A stretch of 32,096 bases of DNA from Cyanobium sp. CZS48M (GTDB taxonomy: Bacteria > Cyanobacteriota > Cyanobacteriia > PCC-6307 > Cyanobiaceae): assembly GCA_030373145.1 (NCBI GenBank), contig JAUCZK010000028.1:1-32096 (forward strand), read 5' to 3'. Position 1 is the first letter of the stretch; every line of letters starts with the position of its first letter. Of the stretch, positions 1 to 5,585 are shown in pieces. The position numbers and the translations under genes are program-made. The notes under the pieces were generated by a model that saw only the letters and a list, made by a program, of their open reading frames with translations, was not told the origin of the DNA and did no database searches.

Positions 1-47
1 CCGCGGGCATCAGCCTGAGCAACGACCTTGGTGAAGGCGTCGAACAT
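1..47 (-). CDS. cpcB: Phycocyanin beta subunit, N-terminal fragment (cut by window edge)
   Basis: Only the first 15 codons lie in the window. They read MFDAFTKVVAQADAR, the well-conserved start of C-phycocyanin beta. The protein carries phycocyanobilins and pairs with CpcA to form the phycobilisome rod hexamers. The start is supported by an AGGAG Shine-Dalgarno sequence at 57-61, nine bases before the ATG. It is transcribed leftward and lies downstream of cpcD and the rod linker on the same strand. A terminator between them suggests a separate transcript. An allophycocyanin or phycoerythrin beta chain would start differently. Confidence 0.93.
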   Translation of the reverse strand, partial: MFDAFTKVVAQADAR

Positions 48-56
48 GTAAAAAAG

Positions 57-61
57 CTCCT
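57..61 (-). promoter_or_regulatory. Ribosome binding site of cpcB
   Basis: The minus strand reads AGGAG nine bases before the cpcB ATG, followed by a run of six T residues. It is one of the few strong Shine-Dalgarno sequences in the window, as expected for a very highly expressed protein. Confidence 0.8.
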
Positions 62-386
62 GTTCTCGACGGGTGGGGGTCGGGAGTTGGGTGATCAACA
101 GCGAGAGCGCCAAAGGCGGACTCGCATGTCGAGTGCGAGATCATCTGACCTGAAGCGGAAAACCGGCTGACCGGCTGGACCGATCAATGGTCAGAAGTGG
201 CTCGACTTGACCTGTGTATTTTTGGCCCTGGACCCGACGAAGCGCTCGATCATTCACAAATGGTCATCTCGGCGACACTGCTGTTGCCGCGCAAGCCCTT
301 TGGTGTCCTTCCAGGAGTTCAGTCCCCGCCCCTTGGCCCCGCTTTGGCCGTTCTGTAGCCAGTTGAACAGTAAAATCCAACAGGGG

Positions 387-413
387 AATGCGTTGCTCCA
401 AAATGCGTTGCTC
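387..413. repeat. Tandem 12-base direct repeat upstream of cpcB
   Basis: AATGCGTTGCTC occurs at 387-398 and again, identically, at 402-413, a period of 15 bases. On the minus strand the copies read GAGCAACGCATT and lie about 340 bases upstream of the cpcB ATG. Identical closely spaced copies in an otherwise non-repetitive promoter region suggest a protein binding site, but the spacing is not a multiple of a helical turn and no known regulator motif is recognised. Confidence 0.6.
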
Positions 414-419
414 TGACAG

Positions 420-435
420 ATCCTGTCCTCAGGAT
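420..435. repeat. Inverted repeat next to the tandem repeat
   Basis: ATCCTGTCCTCAGGAT is a perfect 6-base inverted repeat with a 4-base spacer. It lies seven bases from the tandem 12-base repeat in the cpcB upstream region. It could be an operator or part of a transcript hairpin. No T run follows, so it is not a simple terminator. Confidence 0.4.
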
Positions 436-520
436 CGCACCAGGGCTAAGGCTGCTTCCCCCATCAACGGGCCGGGCGATCAGGCCACAGTCGTGCCACT
501 GTGTTGGAGGTTGGAGAGCA

Positions 521-546
521 TCAAAAAGCCCCCCTTGCGGAGGGCG
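521..546 (-). terminator. Rho-independent terminator after cpcD
   Basis: On the minus strand, GCCCTCC, a GCAA loop and GGGGGGC form a 7-pair stem with one G-T wobble, followed by TTTTT. It lies about 80 bases beyond the cpcD stop codon and should end the linker transcript before cpcB, which would make cpcB a separate transcription unit. Confidence 0.8.
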
Positions 547-627
547 AATCAGTGGGTGCGTAGGCGAGCACTGCTCCAGGAGCCCTGGACGGGCTCACCT
601 CGTTCAGCGCCGAATTGCCCTCAGCCT

Positions 628-855
628 TCAGTCCTCAGAGTTGGAGTGGTTTCCGGAGCCACTGACACTGACACCGGTGATGGTGCCCCCCAGGCGATGA
701 ACGAGCTGCATGGTTTCGTTCATGCGGGTGTAGGGGACCTGCATGGTGCAATCGGAGCTGCGCACGTAGTCGTTGTTGGCCAGGCCAGTGACCTGAATCG
801 TGACTTGGCGGTTGCTGCTGAAGCTGCTGCCGCGGGTGCCTGCAGAGACCTTCAT
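628..855 (-). CDS. cpcD: Phycobilisome rod-capping linker, CpcD type
   Basis: A 75-residue basic-to-neutral protein made of a single CpcD-like domain. The segment VPYTRMNETMQLVHRLGG (about residues 40-57) matches the CpcD signature, in which a VPYxRMN stretch precedes an RLGG(K/T)I strand. CpcD caps the membrane-distal end of the phycocyanin rod and limits its length. The length fits the family (about 70-85 residues). It starts 35 bases after the preceding rod linker on the same strand, so the two are probably co-transcribed. ApcC, the related core linker, starts differently and is less likely. No strong ribosome binding site is visible. Confidence 0.85.
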   Translation of the reverse strand: MKVSAGTRGSSFSSNRQVTIQVTGLANNDYVRSSDCTMQVPYTRMNETMQLVHRLGGTITGVSVSGSGNHSNSED

Positions 856-890
856 GGGGGGTGGGGAACGACGGGGATGGGGGAGGAGGT

Positions 891-1736
891 TCAGTTGACC
901 GGGCTGACGCTGGCGATGCGGCCGCCCTCGCGCTGGATCTGCTGCTGGTAGTCGAGCAGCTTGTTGAAGGGGATGAAACGCACCCGGTTGCTGCGCTTGT
1001 GCAGGCGGTAGTTGTTGAAGCCGGAGATTTCAACCCGGTAGGTGCGGCCCTGTTCGCCTGCGCCCACTCCCATGCGGGTGACCCCATCGGCTTCGACCGA
1101 GCGGAACGCGGATCCCTTGGCGTTGGGGCTGACCACGGGAATGGCGGCTCCCTTGTGCACGGAGGGATTCAGCCGTGACTGATTCTTGGCGAGGTCGCCC
1201 TTGATCGATGCCGCCGCGCCCCTGGTGAGTTGCAGCATGTAGGAGAACTGGAGACCCTGCTGGCCGACGGAATAGTTCCAGCCATGCAGATAGGGCACCT
1301 GCTCTTCACCGAAGCGGTCCTGGTATTCGGCGCTGTCGATGTAGGAATCGATTTCAGCGTCGAAGCCTTCGTTCTGCAGGATCGTGAAGTGGTGCAGCAT
1401 CTCAGCTTTGTTCTGAGGCGCCCGGCCCAGCAGATGCTTGTGGTTCAGTTCGATGAACCGGTAAGGGTTGCTGTTCTCAAAGAACCGCTGCCTGTAGAGA
1501 TTGCTCTTGGCCACCTGGCGCACGAACTCCCGCACACTGAGGTAGCCCCGGCGGAACAGCGACTCAGGACCATCGAGCCGCTCGCTCTTCATCACGTACT
1601 GGTAACCGAGCACCTGCTGGTAGACCGAACGAATCAGTCCGGCAATGTCGGCTTCGGTGGCGTTCGACCAGTTGTCCTTGTCGCGGACGTTTGCGAAGCG
1701 ATCGATGCCCAGGTAGGCAGCGTTGACGAGTGTCAT
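891..1736 (-). CDS. cpcC: Phycocyanin-associated rod linker, CpcC type
   Basis: A 281-residue linker with the usual two parts. Residues about 25-155 form the phycobilisome linker domain (SVYQQVLG, FRRGYLSVREFVRQVAKS, NPYRFIELNHKHLLGRAP, EYQDRFGEEQVPY). Residues about 230-278 form a C-terminal CpcD-like domain (TYRVEISGF, RFIPFNKLLDYQQQIQREGG). Such linkers fill the rod hexamers and join one disc to the next. The length agrees with CpcC (about 275-290). I chose the ATG giving MTLVNAAYLG, because the 30 residues upstream are low-complexity and unlike the family. cpcD follows at once, but no cpcBA precedes it, so it needs its own promoter in 1737-1970. A phycoerythrin linker is possible but less likely beside cpcB. 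Confidence 0.88.
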   Translation of the reverse strand: MTLVNAAYLGIDRFANVRDKDNWSNATEADIAGLIRSVYQQVLGYQYVMKSERLDGPESLFRRGYLSVREFVRQVAKSNLYRQRFFENSNPYRFIELNHKHLLGRAPQNKAEMLHHFTILQNEGFDAEIDSYIDSAEYQDRFGEEQVPYLHGWNYSVGQQGLQFSYMLQLTRGAAASIKGDLAKNQSRLNPSVHKGAAIPVVSPNAKGSAFRSVEADGVTRMGVGAGEQGRTYRVEISGFNNYRLHKRSNRVRFIPFNKLLDYQQQIQREGGRIASVSPVN

Positions 1737-1898
1737 GGGCGTGCAGGCCGGGAAGGAAGGGGAGACGTGGGGGGTCGGGGCTGACGAGGCAGGGCTGTCA
1801 AGTGAAGTGCTGGACACAGGCCACAACGTCCCCGACGATGCTGTCTGCAGCCGGATCCTATGGGGGCGGTTCCGCTCTCACCGACGCTTTTCAGAATC

Positions 1899-1906
1899 GT
1901 TACAAA
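1899..1906 (+). promoter_or_regulatory. Possible HLR1-like half-site (RpaB)
   Basis: GTTACAAA matches one half of the high-light regulatory element bound by RpaB in cyanobacteria, (G/T)TTACA(T/A)(T/A). It lies in the divergent region between the rod linker and the coiled-coil gene. The second copy expected two bases away is poor (5 of 8 at 1889-1896), so this is only a suggestion. Confidence 0.2.
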
Positions 1907-1970
1907 GCTTCCCCCTGGCGCCTGCCGCTGAGGCCGATACCATCCGCGCATCGTGGTCGCTGAATGACCC

Positions 1971-2384
1971 ATGACATCGGCACCTGATTCAGAGGCCTGG
2001 CCCCTGCGCTTCGGTCTTCAGCTCAAAGGCCTTGGTGAGCTCACCGAAACGCTGACCCTGCGCCTCCTGGAGATGGAGGCGCGCGTGCTGCATCTGGAGG
2101 ATCAACAGTGTCGCCTGCTGGATCGAGCCGGACGGGATGGTGTCGATTCGGCCGCTGTTCTCGACCTGCTCGAGCAGACCGATGATCGATTGAGCCGGCT
2201 TGAAGTTCTGCTGGAGCAGTCTGCTCGCAGCCAGGAGCCTAAGGAGAGGCCCCCTGCTGGGGCCCCGGTGAGACCCCTGCGCGTGCTCGACGACGCCGTC
2301 CCTGCCGCTGAGCTGGAGTTCGGGGCGGAACCCCTGTTTCCAGAAGAAGGGGAGCAGCCCTTCATGGATGAACTGATCGCCTGA
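1971..2384 (+). CDS. Conserved-looking coiled-coil protein of unknown function
   Basis: A 137-residue protein I do not recognise. Residues about 15-85 are rich in Leu, Glu and Arg in a heptad-like pattern (LGELTETLTLRLLEMEARVLHLED, in part), predicting a long helix or coiled coil. Residues about 86-110 are Pro/Arg-rich, and the tail is acidic (FPEEGEQPFMDELIA). There are no Cys motifs, signal peptide or membrane segments. It is the only plus-strand gene among the phycobilisome genes and converges on the cpcG-family gene, with 41 bases between stops. Its position suggests a role linked to phycobilisome assembly or regulation, but nothing in the sequence proves it. Confidence 0.7.
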   Translation: MTSAPDSEAWPLRFGLQLKGLGELTETLTLRLLEMEARVLHLEDQQCRLLDRAGRDGVDSAAVLDLLEQTDDRLSRLEVLLEQSARSQEPKERPPAGAPVRPLRVLDDAVPAAELEFGAEPLFPEEGEQPFMDELIA

Positions 2385-2425
2385 GTCGGGCCATCAGTAC
2401 AGGCCGCTCCAGTGGGAGCACCGCC

Positions 2426-3193
2426 TCAGCCAGGGGAGCCCGTGCTGAGCATGGCGCCCGCCGTGGTGATCAGGATGCGCAGCAGTTCCGCTGCGCCGAT
2501 GGCGGCCAGCCCGAGCCAGAGGGTCTGAGCCAGCTGGGGCGGCTGACCATCGACCCAGGCCGGAGAGCGCACCCCTCGCTCCAGCTGTGCGCCAGCGTTG
2601 AAGGATCCGGCGGGGGCACGGGAGGCACTGATGTCGCGCCAGTAGGAGGAATAGCGAGGGGCCTGCTGGTTGAAGGGTTTCTCCCCTTGGCTGCGGCCGG
2701 GGAGCACCCGCGCGCGCTGATAGGGCACCTCATCGTCCCCGAAGGTGTCGATGTATTCGGATGAATCGAGCAGGGCATCGACGAAGCCCTGCATTCCTTC
2801 AGAAGCAATCAGAATCGAGAGGGCGATGCGTTCCCTCTCCCCATGCACGGGACGGCCAAGAACACGGCCAACCACCTGCTCCACCACGGCGTAGTTGCTG
2901 TTGCAACGGTAGAAATCCCTGCGGAACTTCTCGGAAAGAAGCAGGCCACGGATGAACTGTTTCGTGCTGATCTGACCGCGGCGCAGTCTGGATTCCAGGC
3001 CCGGCTCTCTGTCGGCTTTGAAGGCATGGAAGAAGATCTGTCGGTAGGCCCTCTCGATCAGTTCATCCACGGCCTGGGGGCTGCGGAGCACCCCTTCCGG
3101 TGTACGCCGCGGCTCTTCTTCGCTGCCCACCGCCAGGCTGGTGACGCGGGCATTGAGGGCAAGGGGACTGAGCTCGAGCAGGGGCAGGGCCAT
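2426..3193 (-). CDS. cpcL: CpcG-family rod linker with hydrophobic C-terminus (CpcL type)
   Basis: A 255-residue protein. It starts MALPLLELSPLALNARV, like the MALPLL(x)YxPxxQN(x)RV start of CpcG proteins. The linker domain covers about residues 35-165 (ERAYRQIFFHAFKADREPGLESR in part, RRGQISTKQFIRGLLLSEKFRR, DSSEYIDTFGDDEVPYQR). Ordinary CpcG joins rods to the allophycocyanin core. Here residues about 221-250 form a hydrophobic helix broken only by one Glu and one Arg, the mark of CpcL (formerly CpcG2). CpcL anchors core-less rods in the thylakoid membrane and feeds photosystem I. The assignment to CpcL rather than CpcG1 rests on this tail. It starts 164 bases before the cpcT stop and is probably transcribed on its own. 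Confidence 0.82.
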   Translation of the reverse strand: MALPLLELSPLALNARVTSLAVGSEEEPRRTPEGVLRSPQAVDELIERAYRQIFFHAFKADREPGLESRLRRGQISTKQFIRGLLLSEKFRRDFYRCNSNYAVVEQVVGRVLGRPVHGERERIALSILIASEGMQGFVDALLDSSEYIDTFGDDEVPYQRARVLPGRSQGEKPFNQQAPRYSSYWRDISASRAPAGSFNAGAQLERGVRSPAWVDGQPPQLAQTLWLGLAAIGAAELLRILITTAGAMLSTGSPG

Positions 3194-3357
3194 GAAGTGC
3201 CAGGGGAATGGGCGATGAACTTAGGCACCCCGGTTGAGCACAAACCCCTAGTGACAAAAGACCTCACAGAGCTTTACTGATTTCGCCCAATTTATTGACT
3301 AGCTTCATTGTCTTTTGTTGCGCCCTGGTGCGGGTCCGGGCCGGCTCAGGGCCCTGC

Positions 3358-3963
3358 TCAGCTGGCCCAGCTCTCCAGCCAGGTGGCTGGAAGCTCAGGG
3401 CTGAAGTCGTCGGTGCGCTGGAATTCGAACGGTCCTGCCAGGGATCCCCAGAGCTGTTCATGGCTGGCGGGGTCGTGGCCCCGATCGATCGTGCGCATCG
3501 ACGCGCCGTCGAGTTCAAAGGTGCTCACCAGGTAGGCCGTGGCCCCTTTGCGTTCCACCAGGCAGCGGCAGCCGGGTTCCACCTCACCGACGAAGCCCTC
3601 GCCCTGCTCACGCACCACGTAGGTGCAGCCTTCCAGCAGGCGCAGGTCTTCCTTCTGGATCTGGGCCATGCGTTCTGGATCCTCCACCGCTCCCCAGAAC
3701 CGCCGCTCGTCGTGGAGGGCGTGGTTGTGGATGCGCAGGCTGCCATCCGGCGCGTTCTCCGCTCGCAGCACGCGGATGCGGTAGGGCTGGCCAGGGGCGA
3801 AGGCATACCACTGCTCCAGCAGCAGCGAGCCTGGATCCAGATGCGGCAGCGGCCGGAAGCGCACCAGGATGTGGGCGTAGAGGGGGGGGTTCTCGAAAGC
3901 CTGGTCCTGGTTGCTGAACCCGGCGCTCAGCATCCGGACCAGGCGCGTCAGGGAGCTGGTCAT
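3358..3963 (-). CDS. cpcT: Phycobiliprotein bilin lyase, CpcT/CpeT family
   Basis: A 201-residue soluble protein of the CpcT/CpeT family. Recognisable segments are an N-terminal LVRMLSAGFSNQDQAFENPP, then LVRFRPLP, LLLEQWYA, PYRIRVLRA and GCRCLVER. CpcT attaches phycocyanobilin to the second cysteine of phycocyanin beta (Cys-153/155), which fits the nearby cpcB. The start was chosen at MTSSLTRL. A longer frame adds 39 unrelated residues that overlap the neighbouring unknown gene. The length matches the family (about 195-200). Members of the family differ in bilin and target; CpcT is preferred because only phycocyanin genes are seen here. Confidence 0.86.
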   Translation of the reverse strand: MTSSLTRLVRMLSAGFSNQDQAFENPPLYAHILVRFRPLPHLDPGSLLLEQWYAFAPGQPYRIRVLRAENAPDGSLRIHNHALHDERRFWGAVEDPERMAQIQKEDLRLLEGCTYVVREQGEGFVGEVEPGCRCLVERKGATAYLVSTFELDGASMRTIDRGHDPASHEQLWGSLAGPFEFQRTDDFSPELPATWLESWAS

Positions 3964-4000
3964 AGGGCGAATCCTATGGGGCCGGCCTTCAGCCGTGCCC

Positions 4001-4237
4001 TCAGCGCTTGAGCAGGCGCAGGCGGAATTCCGCCACATGGCGCACCAGCTCAGGCTCCTTGAGGGCGAAAGGGTGCTCACTCAAGGCACCGATCACCCCC
4101 TCAAGGGCGGCTTCACGGGCGGCTGAATCGGCGGGATCGAGGCTGCCGATCTGTCCCCAGGCCTCATCGAAGGCCATGGCGTAGCTGTCCGCGTTGCTGA
4201 ACTGCTGGTTGGAGGGTTGCTCGGGAGGGGTTCGCAT
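4001..4237 (-). CDS. Small protein of unknown function upstream of cpcT
   Basis: A 78-residue soluble protein I do not recognise. It is predicted mainly helical, with a polar start (MRTPPEQPSNQQFSNADSYA) and a Leu/Arg-rich end (AEFRLRLLKR). No Cys pairs, signal or membrane segments are present. Its stop lies 37 bases before the cpcT start on the same strand, so the two may form one transcript following comF and tRNA-Phe. The co-orientation suggests a phycobilisome-related or general helper function, which is inference only. Confidence 0.6.
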   Translation of the reverse strand: MRTPPEQPSNQQFSNADSYAMAFDEAWGQIGSLDPADSAAREAALEGVIGALSEHPFALKEPELVRHVAEFRLRLLKR

Positions 4238-4309
4238 CGCGTCAGATCAGCGCAGCTTCGAGTAATACCCACCGGAGTTGGCGGGTCTGGCCCGCTGGAA
4301 CGTGGGAGT

Positions 4310-5098
4310 TCAGAACAGAATGCCAGGACCCAGATTTGAACTGGGGACACGGCGATTTTCAGTCGCCTGCTCTACCAACTGAGCTATCCCGGCCGGCCGC
4401 TTGGCAGCACCGCAGGATCTTAGATCACGGCCTGGAGCAGGCGTCCGGGCCAGACAGAGCAGCCCCATCACCGGGTATCCAGCCTCCCTGAGGGCAGCGG
4501 CGGCGGCCATGGCTGTGGCTCCGGTGGTAAGGATGTCATCCACCAACAGCAGGCCCTGGCGGGAGCGCCGGCTGCGGGAGACGCCGCTGGGGATCACCCG
4601 GAAAGCCCCCTCCTGGTTGAGCGCCCGCAGGCGGCGGTTGAGGTGGTGCTGTCCCAGCGTGGCCCTGCTGCGCTCCAGGGGGGCCACGCTGGGCAGGCCC
4701 AGCCCTTGGCAGATCAGCTGGGGCAGGGGGTTGGCCCGCCGTTTCCAGCTGGGGATCGCCACGACACTCAGCCCCCGCAGGGAGGCGGGCAGGGTGGCGG
4801 CCAGGCAGCTGGCCAGGCAGGGGATCGCCTGACTGCCGGGCTCGCGCCGCTGGCGCAGCAGCAGGTGGCGCAACCCCCCCTGGTACCAGCCCAGGGCCCA
4901 CCAGGGCATGGGCTCGAGGCCGCACAGACCCCCGACCTGATCGGGCTGGGTCTCGAGATCCAGTGAGTGGCGGCAGGCCTGGCAGGGCTGCGGCTGGTGA
5001 GGATCCTCTCTGCGCTCAGCTTCGCTGGCGTGGCCGCAGAGCGGACAGGTGGCCTGGGTGATCAGCTGGAGGCATCCCCTCCACAGGGCCTGGACCAT
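4310..5098 (-). CDS. comF: ComF-family phosphoribosyltransferase-like protein, frame running into tRNA-Phe
   Basis: The protein is 262 residues from the ATG at 5098, which has GGGAG nine bases upstream; a GTG at 5119 has no such site. An N-terminal zinc-finger region has two CxxC pairs (CPLCG and CQACR). The C-terminal phosphoribosyltransferase domain carries the PRPP-binding motif LLLVDDILTTGATA. ComF proteins act in DNA uptake and recombination in competent bacteria, though the exact reaction is unsettled. The frame has no stop before tRNA-Phe, so the last 26 or so residues (from AGIAQLVEQ onward) are the tRNA gene read as protein and are probably not real. A TAA in another frame at 4420-4422 may be the ancestral stop, so a one-base shift is possible. 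Confidence 0.8.
   Translation of the reverse strand: MVQALWRGCLQLITQATCPLCGHASEAERREDPHQPQPCQACRHSLDLETQPDQVGGLCGLEPMPWWALGWYQGGLRHLLLRQRREPGSQAIPCLASCLAATLPASLRGLSVVAIPSWKRRANPLPQLICQGLGLPSVAPLERSRATLGQHHLNRRLRALNQEGAFRVIPSGVSRSRRSRQGLLLVDDILTTGATAMAAAAALREAGYPVMGLLCLARTPAPGRDLRSCGAAKRPAGIAQLVEQATENRRVPSSNLGPGILF
4321..4393 (-). tRNA. tRNA-Phe (anticodon GAA)
   Basis: A 73-base cloverleaf on the minus strand starting GCCGGGATAGCTCAG. The acceptor stem GCCGGGA pairs with TCCTGGC (one G-T pair). The anticodon arm GGCGA / CTGAAAA / TCGCC carries GAA. The T arm CCCAG-TTCAAAT-CTGGG is intact. The CCA end is not encoded. The gene lies inside the 3' end of the comF reading frame on the same strand (see that entry). 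A hairpin without a T run lies at about 4266-4286 downstream. Confidence 0.97.
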
Positions 5099-5151
5099 GG
5101 CACTGTTCTCCCGGAACACGAGTGACGTTGCCGCCCAGTGTTCCCATCAGC

Positions 5152-5421
5152 TCAGGCCTCGGGCAGACCCTTGAGCATCGCCACCAGGGTGCGGTGGGCG
5201 TCCTCGCTGTCGCTGAGCACGTGATCGAAGGGCACCGAGAGGTGGGCGCCATCCACCTCGAGCTCCATGGCCTCGGGACCGACCCGCAGCATTCGAGCGG
5301 CGCTGGCCTGCTGCGCTCCGCCGTAGTGGCGGGCGTAGGCCAGCACGGCGGAGCCGTGGTCCTTGTTCATGTGGCGACAGATCCGATCGCTGACAGCTTC
5401 GCTGAGGGGATCGCTGGCCAT
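5152..5421 (-). CDS. DUF2470-domain protein
   Basis: An 89-residue protein that is entirely one DUF2470 domain. The signature CRHMNKDHGSAVLAYARHYG (about residues 15-34) resembles the (I/M)NxDHxDA(L)xxYAR stretch of this family, and VPFDHVLSDSEDAHRTLVAML forms the end. The domain occurs alone in cyanobacteria and plants, and at the C-terminus of HugZ-type heme oxygenases, where it contributes to heme binding. A role in heme or tetrapyrrole handling is plausible but not shown. It lies 53 bases before comF and 44 bases after the small membrane protein gene, all on the same strand. Confidence 0.78.
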   Translation of the reverse strand: MASDPLSEAVSDRICRHMNKDHGSAVLAYARHYGGAQQASAARMLRVGPEAMELEVDGAHLSVPFDHVLSDSEDAHRTLVAMLKGLPEA

Positions 5422-5465
5422 GGGGGCAGGGCAATGGTTGCTGTCGATTGTGGCGGAGACTGGAC

Positions 5466-5585
5466 TCAGACCAGCGCGAACCGCTGCCAGAGCAGCAGTC
5501 CCAGCCGGATGGCGCTGAAGCCGACATAGCCGGCCAGGACCACGAACAGGGTCATCGAGATCACGGTCCGCAGGCGGTCGCTCAT
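5466..5585 (-). CDS. 39-residue single-span membrane protein
   Basis: The frame encodes MSDRLRTVISMTLFVVLAGY followed by a further 19 residues ending in WQRFALV. Residues about 9-33 form one hydrophobic span after a basic start, which suggests that the N-terminus stays in the cytoplasm. The ATG overlaps the stop of the sugar kinase gene as ATGA, a usual sign of translational coupling and the main reason to call the gene real. No function is known to me. Small cyanobacterial membrane proteins of this size often belong to photosynthetic or NDH complexes, but nothing here points to one. Confidence 0.6.
   Translation of the reverse strand: MSDRLRTVISMTLFVVLAGYVGFSAIRLGLLLWQRFALV

Larger units (their letters stand above)
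62..520 (-). promoter_or_regulatory. Leader and promoter region of cpcB
   Basis: This stretch has no convincing gene; the open frames in it are short and resemble no known family. It must hold the cpcB promoter and 5' leader. Visible structure includes a hairpin-capable repeat (CTCGCA...TGCGAG, 121-139), an A/T-rich patch at about 216-222 that gives AAAAATACA on the minus strand and could serve as a -10 region, a tandem 12-base repeat (387-413) and an inverted repeat (420-435). I see no clear -35 TTGACA at the right spacing, so the transcription start is not assigned. Confidence 0.5.

Noticed and set aside
207-416. 69-residue open frame in the cpcB upstream region
   Set aside because: Cys/Arg/Ser-rich with no family resemblance, no ribosome binding site, and it crosses the tandem repeat and likely promoter.
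635-1087. 150-residue frame overlapping cpcD and the rod linker
   Set aside because: A shadow of two well-supported genes in another frame, with a low-complexity Ser/Thr/Pro/His composition.
2406-2419. GCTCC-AGTG-GGAGC hairpin between convergent genes
   Set aside because: Only five pairs and no T run on either strand, so it is not counted as a terminator.
4266-4286. Hairpin downstream of tRNA-Phe as a terminator
   Set aside because: A stem is possible on the minus strand (ACCCGCC with GGTGGGT), but no T run follows.
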